Made by a program: the position numbers and the translations under genes
Notes under the pieces: model-generated
Database searches by the model: none
What the model saw: only the letters and a program-made list of their open reading frames with translations
Told to the model about the DNA's origin: nothing
In this document: piece after piece, positions 18,451 to 27,675 of the stretch
Layout: every line of letters begins with the position of its first letter
How positions within the stretch are numbered: position 1 is the first letter of the stretch
Source: Helicobacter sp.
GTDB lineage: Bacteria; Campylobacterota; Campylobacteria; Campylobacterales; Helicobacteraceae
NCBI RefSeq assembly: GCF_022770205.1
Contig: NZ_JALEIK010000004.1
Coordinates: 29,055 to 93,054, forward strand
Reading direction: 5' to 3'
Length of the DNA: 64,000 bases

Positions 18451-20604
18451 ATGCTTCCTCTAAAAGATACCTTTTCCATTGCTGATAGTGTTTTAGGAAT
18501 TGCCGCGGATGAAAATAAAATCTATGCTATTGATAATCGCTATAATGTTTATGTATTCTCGCATAAAAGCAGAACTCTAGAACAATCCACCTCCCTTAAA
18601 AGCAATAAACATCCTCTTTTTGACTTTAGTAAAGCAGTAGGTTTTGCCAATCAACAAAAACGCTTTGCAATTGGCTTTAGCGGATCTAATGTAGGGTCTG
18701 TAATTAGCTTAGAAGAAAACATCAGAGAACTAGAGTCACTAACTTGGCAAAAAAAAGAAATCACCAATGCTGTATTTTCCCCTAATGATACCTACTTAGC
18801 AACCGGAGGGGAATGCGGAAGAATTGTTGTGTATTATGGAGATAATTATAATTTTCTATTAAGCTCCTCGCCTTTTTCTGATGCAGTTTCTACGATTTCT
18901 TTTAGCGATGATGAGCATTATGCCCTAGGAGCCAGCTTTAGTGGCGAACTTATTGTAGCAGATATCCCCTATGATAAAATCATCACTAAAATAACATTTA
19001 GTAGCGTGGTTGAAGATGCACTTTTTGACAAAGATAACACAAGAATTTTTTGCATCACACGCGATGGCGAAACAATCCTATATGACTTAATAGAAAATAA
19101 AATCCTTAGCAAAAATCAACTCAAACACACTTGGCTTACACTTTGCAAAAGAATCCCAAATACAGATTTTGCCCTCATTGGCTCCAGAGATAATCTCTTA
19201 TATCTCGTAAGAATCTCCTCAAATAAGCTTGTAGAAACCTTAAGGGTTAGACACCAAGGAATCACCGCTATGCATTTTTATCAAAATTTTTTATTTTTAG
19301 GGTATAGCGATGGCGTCATTGAATCCTACGATACTGCATTTCAAATGGAAGCCTTCTTACGCATCTTAGAAATTGGCAACCTAAGGGATATTACAGCAAT
19401 GTTTTATCAGGATAATATCTTTTTATGCACCTTAAAAACCTACAAAGAAAAACTAGATGCACAATGGAAAGAAGCCTTAAAAAAAGCTATTGTTTTGTTG
19501 TCTAAAAACTCGGTTGAAGAAGCAGTTACATTAGTTGATCCTTTTATGCGTGATTTAGAAAAAAAACAAGAATTTAACACTTGCTTAGAACAAATCCATT
19601 ACATAGCAGATTTCATTGATACAGCAGAAGAAAAAAATTACATTAAAGCCTATGCTCTTGCAGAAAAATACCCTTCTGTTAAAAATACTCTAGCCTACGA
19701 AAAAATAGAGCAATTTTGGCAACAAGTTTTTAACACCTGCCAAACTCTTCTTATCGAAGATGCTACGCTAAACATCAACAAAGCAAAAAAACTTTTAAGC
19801 GTATTTGCTAGTGTAGAATCCAAAAAAGGAGACATACAGCTGTTGCTCAATAATGCAAATGTCTTTTTAGAAGCAGAGCAAGCCTATAAAAATAGAAATA
19901 TTGTTCCCTACTTTTCCTTATGTGAGAAATTTCACTTCTTAAAAGAAACTAAAACTTACAAAAAAGCCATCTATACAAGCAGAAATCTACTCAAACAAGC
20001 AAGCATACTTGAGAAGAAAAATGAGATCGCACAAGCATTAAAATTATGCGAATACCTCAATAATATTCCTTTGTTTAAAGATATCACCAATGCAAAACTC
20101 AAAACTCTTCATCTTAAGGAAAAATTCTTAAAAGCTTGTGCAGACAACAACATAAAAGAAGCTTTTAATCTAGCAGAAACAAGCATTGAATTAAAAAATC
20201 TCCAAGAGTTCAAAACACTTTATGATGCATTTTTAAACATCTTTGACAAAGCATTTAAAGCAGCAACAAACGGAGAGCCAAAAATTGTGCTAGAGCTGCT
20301 AAAAGACTATACAACCATTGGCAATTTAAGAACAAAAATTAACACACTTTTAAAAGCCGCTTATCTAAAAGAATTCCAATCCAACAACTCAACACGCTCA
20401 AAAAACATTAATTGGCACGATAGCTTCAATGAATACATTAAACGCTATGGCAAAGATGAAGACATTATAAAAGTTGCGAAAGAATTAAGATTATATCCCA
20501 TTTTAGAACATATTTTAGAATCCAAAAAAGACGCTCTGCAATGCTCTCTTATTGAACCTATGGCAAAATCCTTGATTGTAATGGAAACCCAAGAATCGTT
20601 TTAG
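18451..20604 (+). CDS. Large WD40-repeat (beta-propeller) protein with helical C-terminal half, unknown function
   Basis: A 717-residue protein without signal peptide or membrane helix, so probably cytoplasmic. The first half (about residues 1–330) contains several degenerate WD40-like repeats, such as ITNAVFSPNDTYLATGGECG near 108 and FSDDEHYALGASFSGEL near 150, consistent with a seven-bladed propeller. The second half (about 340–700) is Lys/Glu/Leu-rich and almost wholly helical, with repeated pairs of helices that look like a TPR-like solenoid. I do not recognise a named family. It follows tonB by 110 bases with its own leader, and its 3' end meets the S1-domain gene convergently. Such a layout suits a protein-interaction scaffold, but no function is assigned. 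Confidence 0.8.
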   Translation: MLPLKDTFSIADSVLGIAADENKIYAIDNRYNVYVFSHKSRTLEQSTSLKSNKHPLFDFSKAVGFANQQKRFAIGFSGSNVGSVISLEENIRELESLTWQKKEITNAVFSPNDTYLATGGECGRIVVYYGDNYNFLLSSSPFSDAVSTISFSDDEHYALGASFSGELIVADIPYDKIITKITFSSVVEDALFDKDNTRIFCITRDGETILYDLIENKILSKNQLKHTWLTLCKRIPNTDFALIGSRDNLLYLVRISSNKLVETLRVRHQGITAMHFYQNFLFLGYSDGVIESYDTAFQMEAFLRILEIGNLRDITAMFYQDNIFLCTLKTYKEKLDAQWKEALKKAIVLLSKNSVEEAVTLVDPFMRDLEKKQEFNTCLEQIHYIADFIDTAEEKNYIKAYALAEKYPSVKNTLAYEKIEQFWQQVFNTCQTLLIEDATLNINKAKKLLSVFASVESKKGDIQLLLNNANVFLEAEQAYKNRNIVPYFSLCEKFHFLKETKTYKKAIYTSRNLLKQASILEKKNEIAQALKLCEYLNNIPLFKDITNAKLKTLHLKEKFLKACADNNIKEAFNLAETSIELKNLQEFKTLYDAFLNIFDKAFKAATNGEPKIVLELLKDYTTIGNLRTKINTLLKAAYLKEFQSNNSTRSKNINWHDSFNEYIKRYGKDEDIIKVAKELRLYPILEHILESKKDALQCSLIEPMAKSLIVMETQESF

Positions 20605-21449
20605 ATTCCGCCTTTTTGGTGATGAGCACTCCTAATTCTGTTATTTTCAAGCACTGCTTTTCCTTCGTTAATCAATACACTTAATGCGCGCTTAAAAGCC
20701 TTTTTACTCATATTACATTGCGCATAGATTTCTAAGGGTTTACTATCATAGTTTAACTCTAGCACTCCCTTAACCTGAAGCAATTCTAAGAGTATTTTGG
20801 ATTCCAACTTTTTATCATTTTTAGACAAAGGATGCTTTAAGCTTAAATCACATTTTCCATTGGGATAAATCCGCTTAATATAACCTTCTCTAGCCGTATA
20901 AAGCACAAACTCACCAAAAATTTCATTATGATAAAGCAAGCCTAAATTTTCCCCATTCACCACACATTCAAAGCCTAATGGGGTTTTTCTAAAAGGTAGA
21001 ATTTCCACTTTATCCCCCATTTTCAATGTCTTTAAATTCGCCTTAAAATCACACAAAAAGGGCTTAATATTCTCCTTTGCAAGCAAACGATTCTCTCTAT
21101 CTAAAGTCAAAAACACCGCCACTTCACTGCCAATAGGATAATTTTGTGGAATCTTTGTTGGCATAAACACATCTTTAGCAACTCCTAAATCTAAAAAACA
21201 GCCTAAATGATTTTTATCCACCACTTTTAACACTGCAATTTCCCCTCTTTGCGCCTTTGGCTTAAGCGTTGTTGCCACAGGGCGATCACTAGAATCTGTG
21301 TATAAAAACACTTCTATTTTATCGCCAATTTTTGCCCCGCTTGGCACATAAACATTAGGAAGCAACACCTCATCAACATCAAGCAAATACGCCCCCTGCT
21401 TTGCAAAACGCACAATTTCAAGCGTTTTAACTAATCCAATACTTTTCAA
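20601..21449 (-). CDS. S1-domain RNA-binding protein, CvfB-like
   Basis: A 282-residue protein with three tandem S1-like barrels and a C-terminal winged-helix, the layout of the CvfB family of RNA-binding regulators. GCFLDLGVAKDVFMP (about 93–107) is the central S1 repeat, and NMSKKAFKRALSVLINEGK (about 247–265) is the typical winged helix. The linker before it carries one of the KKLESK repeats. It is the last gene of the long minus-strand run, and its exact RNA target is unknown. Confidence 0.88.
   Translation of the reverse strand: MKSIGLVKTLEIVRFAKQGAYLLDVDEVLLPNVYVPSGAKIGDKIEVFLYTDSSDRPVATTLKPKAQRGEIAVLKVVDKNHLGCFLDLGVAKDVFMPTKIPQNYPIGSEVAVFLTLDRENRLLAKENIKPFLCDFKANLKTLKMGDKVEILPFRKTPLGFECVVNGENLGLLYHNEIFGEFVLYTAREGYIKRIYPNGKCDLSLKHPLSKNDKKLESKILLELLQVKGVLELNYDSKPLEIYAQCNMSKKAFKRALSVLINEGKAVLENNRIRSAHHQKGGI
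20795..20813 (-). repeat. KKLESK-encoding 19-base repeat, copy 2 (CvfB-like gene)
   Basis: The coding-strand sequence AAAAAGTTGGAATCCAAAA is identical to the psd and UbiD-gene copies. It is read in frame as KKLESK within a linker before the winged-helix domain. Confidence 0.75.
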
Positions 21450-21462
21450 TCTCTATTCCACA

Positions 21463-23355
21463 TTAATTATAAGATTTATCAATATGAAAAGCGCGATAAA
21501 ACTTCTCTAAATCCCCATAATCTTTTAAAAGCCCCTTAGCCTCCAAGCCCCTTAGCACTTCTATGGAGCAATCCGTTTCCCTAGGCCACTCCCTAAAATG
21601 CCCATCACGCACATCTTTATCTGTTGCGTCTATGAAAACAATAGAATCTAAAATCACCACATCGCGCTTTGCGTCAATATTATTCACCACACGCCAAAGT
21701 AGCATATATAAATTTTCTAAATCATTTTTTGCGTTATCCACAACCACAACAATGCGCGCGTGCTTTTGCAAGACTTCTAAATCATTTAAGCCCTCTAAAT
21801 CATTTTTGGATTCCAACTTTTTACATCCTAAAATCGCCTGAGTTATGGAATCCTTTTTCTCCACCGCAACTAAGACGATAGGATTTTTCGTCTCTGTGTA
21901 AATTTGCCTAACGCGCCTAACCTCCACGCCTTTTTCTAGCGCATTTGCTAAAATCTCTTGCAAAGCATTATCACTAAGCACTTCACATTCCTTTAAATCC
22001 TTAGCATAATCTTGCGTGCAATCCACCCCTAGCTTCCCCCCCCTTGCAAACTCAGGAGAAGCGTGATCTAGCGCATCACACACACCATCGCTAATTAAAC
22101 AATTCTTAACGCTAAAGCGATTTAAGAGATAAGGGATAATCTCTAAATCTTGAAGTTTTGGCGCATTTTCATCTACAAAAATTGCGTGTTTGACAAAACT
22201 CATCTGCCCCACTCCCCAAAAGGCGTGCATACTCTGTTTTGCAGCATTAGGAAAGCGTGCCTTCATTTTTGCTAAAATGAGATTATGGAACACCCCATTT
22301 TCAGGCATATAATAATCCACTAAATCCGGCGTTGTTGTTTGCAATAAGGGCAAAAAGATTCGCTCTGTGGGATAGCCTAAATACTTATCTTCTAAAGGGG
22401 GCTTGCCCACCACAGTGGCTAGATACACAGGATTTTTCTTAGAAGTAATCGCGCACACTTTAAGCACAGGATAAGGCTCAATAGGCGTGTAAAACCCAGT
22501 GTGGTCGCCAAATCTCCCTTCATCACGCATTGTAGGCTCTACAAAGCCCTCAATCACAAAATCCGCATCATAAGGCACGCATAAATCATTACTGACGCAA
22601 CGCACAAGTTTTGCCTTTTGCTTTTTGATAAAGCCATAGAGCATTAATTCATACATTCCATAAGGCAGTGGCGCAGTGGCACACCAAGTATAAAGCGGAT
22701 CTCCACCAATAGCAATGCTAACAGGCATTTTCTTACCCGCCTTGCGATATTCTTCTAGCAAATGCACGCTATCTTTATGGATTTGCCAATGCAGCCCTAA
22801 ATGATTTTTATCATACACCTGCAAGCGATACATTCCAAGATTGCGCACACTTCCATCAAGGCTTTGCGTGTAGCACTGCCCCATTGTGATAAATCTCCCG
22901 CCATCATCACTCCAAGTTTTAAGCACAGGAATTGCTTCTAAATCCACTTCACTGCCTTGCTTAATCACTTCTTGGCACAAGCCCCTACCCTTTAAAATCT
23001 TAGGCGATAAGTTGCGCAAATTCCAAAGACCAGGAAGCAAAGCTAGAGCCTGCTTAAAGCTTCTAGGGGGCTTTAGTTTAAGTAGCCTTGCAACTTCACT
23101 TGCTTGAGCTTCCACATCTCCAAGGAGCAATTCTACAAGCTTAAAACTCCCAAAAAGATTCATAAGCACAGGCGTTTCATACTGCACACCCCTAGCCTTA
23201 TCCACAGGATTAACAAACAACAACGCCTTAGAATCCCTGCTTTTAACTTCTAAATACGCTAAATGTGGAATCTCTAACTCCACATCTAAAGGCTCACTAA
23301 TCACTTTTAGCGCGTTATTTGCTTTTAGCTTATCAATGGTTTGTCGCATTTGCAC
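21463..23355 (-). CDS. UbiD-family menaquinone biosynthesis decarboxylase (futalosine pathway)
   Basis: A 630-residue UbiD-fold decarboxylase, expected to use prenylated FMN and act late in menaquinone synthesis by the futalosine route, which Campylobacterota use in place of the classical Men pathway. Blocks include SWSDDGGRFITMGQCYT, ISIAIGGDPLYTW, RDEGRFGDHTGFYTP (catalytic Glu/Arg region) and a FARGGKLGVDCT segment. It is longer than E. coli UbiD (about 497), as in the SCO4490-type subfamily. The codons for RGG lie in a run of eight G (22046–22053), a possible slippage site. Residues around 515 contain another KKLESK repeat. A PLL-style exchange of function with UbiD of ubiquinone synthesis is unlikely in this phylum. 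Confidence 0.9.
   Translation of the reverse strand: MQMRQTIDKLKANNALKVISEPLDVELEIPHLAYLEVKSRDSKALLFVNPVDKARGVQYETPVLMNLFGSFKLVELLLGDVEAQASEVARLLKLKPPRSFKQALALLPGLWNLRNLSPKILKGRGLCQEVIKQGSEVDLEAIPVLKTWSDDGGRFITMGQCYTQSLDGSVRNLGMYRLQVYDKNHLGLHWQIHKDSVHLLEEYRKAGKKMPVSIAIGGDPLYTWCATAPLPYGMYELMLYGFIKKQKAKLVRCVSNDLCVPYDADFVIEGFVEPTMRDEGRFGDHTGFYTPIEPYPVLKVCAITSKKNPVYLATVVGKPPLEDKYLGYPTERIFLPLLQTTTPDLVDYYMPENGVFHNLILAKMKARFPNAAKQSMHAFWGVGQMSFVKHAIFVDENAPKLQDLEIIPYLLNRFSVKNCLISDGVCDALDHASPEFARGGKLGVDCTQDYAKDLKECEVLSDNALQEILANALEKGVEVRRVRQIYTETKNPIVLVAVEKKDSITQAILGCKKLESKNDLEGLNDLEVLQKHARIVVVVDNAKNDLENLYMLLWRVVNNIDAKRDVVILDSIVFIDATDKDVRDGHFREWPRETDCSIEVLRGLEAKGLLKDYGDLEKFYRAFHIDKSYN
21804..21822 (-). 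repeat. KKLESK-encoding 19-base repeat, copy 3 (UbiD-family gene)
   Basis: Coding-strand AAAAAGTTGGAATCCAAAA, read in frame as KKLESK in a variable linker (CKKLESKNDLEG) not expected in the conserved UbiD core. Confidence 0.75.
22046..22053. repeat. Eight-base G/C homopolymer inside the UbiD-family gene
   Basis: A run of eight C on the plus strand (eight G in the coding strand) encodes part of ARGGK in the current, open frame. G/C runs of this length or longer drive phase variation in Campylobacter and Helicobacter surface genes; here the host gene is metabolic. Confidence 0.9.
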
Positions 23356-23358
23356 TCC

Positions 23359-24174
23359 TTATTTTGCAATCAATGTTTTCTCTATCCTTCCATTATCTAT
23401 TGCCTTTAATTTAAAGGCTTCTACGCATTTTCCCTCACACACTTCGCATACAATCATTTGAAAAATGCTAGGGATTCCGCTTTTTTCTGGCACACTTAAG
23501 CGGTTAGGAATCCCTGTTAAAAAGCGATTAATAGGCTCTTCACACTCCATTCCTATCACACTTTCCCTAGCTCCACTCATTCCCACATCACTCACGCCAA
23601 AACTTCCTTCAAAAATCTCTAAATCATCTGTTCCAATATGCGTATGCGTGCCAAAAATCGCTGCAATTTTACCCTTTAGCATCATAAACATCGCACGCTT
23701 CTCACTTGTAGCCTCCGCGTGAAAATCCACAATAATATTCCTAATCCCTTCCTTTTGCAAGGCTTCAATGGTAGCATTTGCACAGATAAAAGCATTATCA
23801 CATTGTGGCATACCAAAATGCCCCATTAAATTTAACACCGCAAATTTTTCCCCCTCCACATCCCCCTTATACACGCCACTTCCAACAACACCTTTAGGAT
23901 AATTATGCGGACGCAACACGCTAGAGTTTTCAAGGGCTAAAAATGCGATAACCTCCTTTTTATCCCAAGTGTGATTCCCCCCTGTAAAAATATCCACCCC
24001 ATAGCCTTGAAGCTCGGCAATGCTTTTACCTGTTAATCCAAACCCGTGGCTTGCATTCTCCCCATTTGCAATCACAACATCAAGGCAATAATCCTGCCTT
24101 ACTTCCTTCACATAACGCGCAACTTGATTCCTACCAACCCTACCTACAATATCACCAATAAATCCAAAGCGCAT
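23359..24174 (-). CDS. YmdB-family metallophosphoesterase
   Basis: A 271-residue dinuclear-metal phosphoesterase of the TIGR00282/YmdB family; Bacillus YmdB hydrolyses 2',3'-cyclic nucleotides. The metal ligands are visible in FIGDIVGRVGR (N-terminus), NGENASHGFG (about 38–47), TGGNHTWD (about 64–71), VDFHAEATSEK (about 150) and GTHTHIGTDD (about 175). It lies three bases upstream of the UbiD-family gene and just downstream of mfd. The physiological substrate in this phylum is unproven. Confidence 0.9.
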   Translation of the reverse strand: MRFGFIGDIVGRVGRNQVARYVKEVRQDYCLDVVIANGENASHGFGLTGKSIAELQGYGVDIFTGGNHTWDKKEVIAFLALENSSVLRPHNYPKGVVGSGVYKGDVEGEKFAVLNLMGHFGMPQCDNAFICANATIEALQKEGIRNIIVDFHAEATSEKRAMFMMLKGKIAAIFGTHTHIGTDDLEIFEGSFGVSDVGMSGARESVIGMECEEPINRFLTGIPNRLSVPEKSGIPSIFQMIVCEVCEGKCVEAFKLKAIDNGRIEKTLIAK

Positions 24175-24176
24175 TC

Positions 24177-27100
24177 CTATCCTTTTTGTAGCTTTTCTAA
24201 ATGCAAAAACACCGCCTTTAGCACATCATCTTCATCCTTGCTACTTGCTTTAATGCTTGTCTTATCGCCATTATTTGAAGTAAAACTAATGTTTTGCTGA
24301 TAATTCATAATGCTTGTAATCCCACATTCTCTTGCGATAATCTTAATACGGATTAAATCCAAAAACTGCCTTGTGTAAATATCTAAACGCCCAAATCTCT
24401 CTTCAATCTCCCCTTCTATTTCAAACACAGCCTTTTGCTCCTTACATTTTGATAAACGCCTATAAATCTCTAAACGCAAGCGTTCAGACTCTATTAACTC
24501 CGCATTTAAAAACGCCGTTACGCTTAATTTAACCTCTACATTTGCTTCCTTTTGCGCCACATTTCCACTTAAGGCAAAAATTGCATCTTCAAGCATTCTA
24601 AGATAAAGCGAGTAGCCAATATTTTTAATATGCCCACTTTGTGCCTCCCCTAGCAAATTCCCTCCACCGCGAATTTCTAAATCGTGATAGGCTAACGCCC
24701 CCCCACTACCTAAAAAGGAATTTTTCTCTAAAGCTAATAAACGCTTTTTAGCATCCTCTGTGATGGCTTCAAAATCCTCCACAAGCAAATAACAAAAGCC
24801 TTCTTTATTTCCACGCCCAACACGCCCACGCAACTGGTGCAAATCTGCAATCCCAAAGCAATTTGCATTATCCACTAAAATCGTATTTGCATTGGGCAAA
24901 TGGATACCCGATTCCACAATGCTTGTGCAAAGTAGCATTTGATACTCCCCCCTAGCAAAGCCTAGCACAATATCCTCCGCCTCTTGTGCTTGGATTTGTG
25001 AGTGTAAAATCGCAATCTTAAGCGTTGGCAACACGCGCAAAATTTCCTCTTTTTTTTGCGCGATTGTCGCAATGCTATTGTGGATATAAAACACCTGCCC
25101 ACCACGGCGCATTTCACGCATAATAACTTCTTTTAAAAGCGCATCATCAAGGCTTTTTACAAAGGTGCGTGTTGGTTGCCTCTCACTTGGGGGAGTTTTT
25201 AGCTCACTTAAGCCTTTAATGTGTGAGAGTGCCATATTTAGCGTGCGTGGAATGGGTGTTGCTGACATTGAGAGCAAATGGATATTTTGGCTTAAATCCT
25301 TAATCTTTTCTTTTTGTTTCACGCCAAATTTATGCTCCTCATCCACTACCATTAAAGCAAGCTTTTTAAACTCCGCACTAAGTAATGCGTGTGTGCCAAC
25401 TACTGCATTTAACTCCCCATTTTTCAAATCGCTTAAAATTTGCTTTTTTTCTTTTGTGCTAACATATCTATCTAAACGCGCTAATTTAAGTCCAAAGGGC
25501 GCAAATCGTTCTTTTAGCGTGTTAAAATGCTGATAAGCAAGCAAGGTTGTAGGCACAATCATCGCTGATTGCAAACCACTTAAAAACGCTACAAACATCG
25601 CATTCATCGCAACTTCTGTTTTCCCAAAGCCCACATCCCCACTAAGTAGCCTATCCATTACCTTACCGCTACTTAAATCCCTAAAAATCTCCTTAACCAC
25701 CTGTGCTTGATCCTCTGTATAATGGAATCCACTTTTATTTTGAAAGAGCAAAATCTCTTCTTTTTGCACATCACACACCACACCATCTATTAACTCACGC
25801 TTTGCCGCAAGCGCAATGATGGCATTTGCAATCACAAAAAGCTTTTCTCTAACCTTTTCTTTAAGCTTTGCAAAAGAACCCTTCCCAAGCTTATCTAAAA
25901 GCGGAATCCCATCAGCAATGTAGCGGTCTATCCTCTCTAAATTTTCCACAGGCAAAAGAAGCTTATCCTCACCCAAATAGCGCAACACAATAAAATCACG
26001 CGTCGCTCCAAAAATATTTGCCTGTGTGATTCCACTAAAAATTGCGATTCCATAATCACAATGCACCACATAATCGCCAACATTTAACTCATCTAATAAA
26101 ATCTTAACCCTAGTGCGTTTTTGTTGCTTTTGTGGAGCATTAAGCGAGAGAATCAAATGCTCTTTACCTAGAATATTAATCGCATAATCCACACCAAACT
26201 TAAAAGTATAAGGCGCATCTAATGGAATCCTAGCTTGACGCACCTGCGCTTCGCTCTTTGCTAGGATTGTGATTGCCTTTGTGCTATGGAGTTCTAGGAA
26301 GTTTTGTAAGGTATTAAAATTATAATCAAAATCTTGATATTCCTGTGTGGAATCTAAAATCTTACCTTCAAGCACGCATTGTAATTGACTAGCATTTTGC
26401 TCCTTAAACTCTAGGGCTTCTTTTGCTAAACCCTTGACACTTGGTAAAACTACAAAAGGATATTCACTTAAAAAATCCTTTGTGATTCCAAGTTTTTCTA
26501 AACACCAAAATCCATAGCCTAAAATATCCCCACTTCCACTATCTAGCATTGAATACTTACAAGAAAGCTCTAAAATTGTTTCTTTTAGCTTCTCATAAGA
26601 TTCCGCATTTAAATTTAAAAATGCAGGAACAATCTCCAAAGACTCCAACGATTCTTTAGAGCATAATTGCGTCTGAGAATCAAAATGCCGCACACTCTCA
26701 ATCTCATCATCAAAAAGCGTGATGCGATAGGGCTTTTCACTATTTGGCGTTAAAAGATCAATAATATCCCCACGCACTGAAACTTCCCCGCCAAGCTCTA
26801 CTAAATCCACAAATTCATAGCCAAAATGCAACAAACTCTCTTTAAAACTCTTAAGGCTTAAAACATCGCCAACTTTAAGCCGCATTGTCAAAAGCGATTC
26901 CATATTTGGCATAGGGTGCAAAAGCGTATGAAAGGGCGAGAATAAAATCTTGCCCCCAAAATTCCCTTCGCCTTCAATATTCCCTTCACTTGGAAACGCA
27001 TAAAACTCTCTTAAAGTTTGAAACAGCGCATTTAACTCTTCTTGGTAGCTCCTTAAATCCTCCCCAAATGCTGCCCTAAAATCGGGCAACACAAAGGCTT

Positions 27101-27242
27101 CAAATCCTAAAAACTTTGCCACATCGCTACAAGATAAAGCACTTCTCCTATCTTCACATAAGACTATAAGCCCATCTTTAAAGAGTGTTTTAAACTCTTT
27201 GCTATGTGTCTTTAAAAATACATAAAGGCTACTCTGATGCAA
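24177..27242 (-). CDS. mfd: Transcription-repair coupling factor Mfd
   Basis: SWI2/SNF2-like translocase that removes RNA polymerase stalled at lesions and recruits UvrA. The 1021-residue protein has an N-terminal UvrB-like region, an RNA polymerase-interacting CarD-like domain (LNVGDYVVHCDYGIAIF, about 385–401), the helicase core with Walker A GDVGFGKTEVA, DEEHKFG in place of DEAH, LLSMSATPIPRT and QLRGRVGR, and a C-terminal TRCF domain. Its start overlaps the bactofilin gene by 14 bases, the same pairing as in H. pylori. Confidence 0.98.
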   Translation of the reverse strand: MHQSSLYVFLKTHSKEFKTLFKDGLIVLCEDRRSALSCSDVAKFLGFEAFVLPDFRAAFGEDLRSYQEELNALFQTLREFYAFPSEGNIEGEGNFGGKILFSPFHTLLHPMPNMESLLTMRLKVGDVLSLKSFKESLLHFGYEFVDLVELGGEVSVRGDIIDLLTPNSEKPYRITLFDDEIESVRHFDSQTQLCSKESLESLEIVPAFLNLNAESYEKLKETILELSCKYSMLDSGSGDILGYGFWCLEKLGITKDFLSEYPFVVLPSVKGLAKEALEFKEQNASQLQCVLEGKILDSTQEYQDFDYNFNTLQNFLELHSTKAITILAKSEAQVRQARIPLDAPYTFKFGVDYAINILGKEHLILSLNAPQKQQKRTRVKILLDELNVGDYVVHCDYGIAIFSGITQANIFGATRDFIVLRYLGEDKLLLPVENLERIDRYIADGIPLLDKLGKGSFAKLKEKVREKLFVIANAIIALAAKRELIDGVVCDVQKEEILLFQNKSGFHYTEDQAQVVKEIFRDLSSGKVMDRLLSGDVGFGKTEVAMNAMFVAFLSGLQSAMIVPTTLLAYQHFNTLKERFAPFGLKLARLDRYVSTKEKKQILSDLKNGELNAVVGTHALLSAEFKKLALMVVDEEHKFGVKQKEKIKDLSQNIHLLSMSATPIPRTLNMALSHIKGLSELKTPPSERQPTRTFVKSLDDALLKEVIMREMRRGGQVFYIHNSIATIAQKKEEILRVLPTLKIAILHSQIQAQEAEDIVLGFARGEYQMLLCTSIVESGIHLPNANTILVDNANCFGIADLHQLRGRVGRGNKEGFCYLLVEDFEAITEDAKKRLLALEKNSFLGSGGALAYHDLEIRGGGNLLGEAQSGHIKNIGYSLYLRMLEDAIFALSGNVAQKEANVEVKLSVTAFLNAELIESERLRLEIYRRLSKCKEQKAVFEIEGEIEERFGRLDIYTRQFLDLIRIKIIARECGITSIMNYQQNISFTSNNGDKTSIKASSKDEDDVLKAVFLHLEKLQKG

Positions 27243-27675
27243 TGCCTTCCTCTGTTTTTTGATTTAAAGGAATTGATTTTAATGTTTTTAAATCCTCTTG
27301 CTTTTTTTCAAATTCATTATTTTTATGCACAACGCTTTGCCCAACAAACTCCCCACCTTTTTCAATGATAAGCTCTTTTGCGACAATGCTCCCATCAATT
27401 CTGCCTTGGGGCAAAATCTCAACAATGCTACAAGTGCAACTCCCCATAAGTTTTCCGCTAATGACTAAATGCTCCGCATTAATGCTGCCATCAACATTCC
27501 CTGTTTTACCGATTGCCACATTTGTTTTTGCAACAACATTTCCTTCTAAATCGCCATCAATGTGTAAATTACACTCACTATACACATCTCCTTTTATTTT
27601 TGTTCCCTCTGCAATAATGCTGGTGTTTGCTGAATTTCCACCAATTGATTTATCATTGTTAGTAAAGATTGCCAT
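27229..27675 (-). CDS. Bactofilin (CcmA-like, cell-shape cytoskeleton)
   Basis: A polymer-forming beta-helix protein of 148 residues. The core (about residues 18–115) has the repeated hydrophobic rungs of bactofilins, such as IKGDVYSECNLHIDGDLEG and GNVDGSINAEHLVI. The N- and C-terminal tails are disordered and charged. In H. pylori the homologue CcmA works with Csd1/Csd2 peptidases to produce helical shape, and the gene has the same neighbours here. The first 82 bases overlap the 3' end of the M23 peptidase gene in another frame, which should couple their translation tightly. Confidence 0.93.
   Translation of the reverse strand: MAIFTNNDKSIGGNSANTSIIAEGTKIKGDVYSECNLHIDGDLEGNVVAKTNVAIGKTGNVDGSINAEHLVISGKLMGSCTCSIVEILPQGRIDGSIVAKELIIEKGGEFVGQSVVHKNNEFEKKQEDLKTLKSIPLNQKTEEGIASE

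Noticed and set aside
24698..24704. Run of seven C in mfd as a phase-variation tract
   Set aside because: It is shorter than tracts usually linked to switching, and the frame is in a DNA repair gene with normal coding on both sides.
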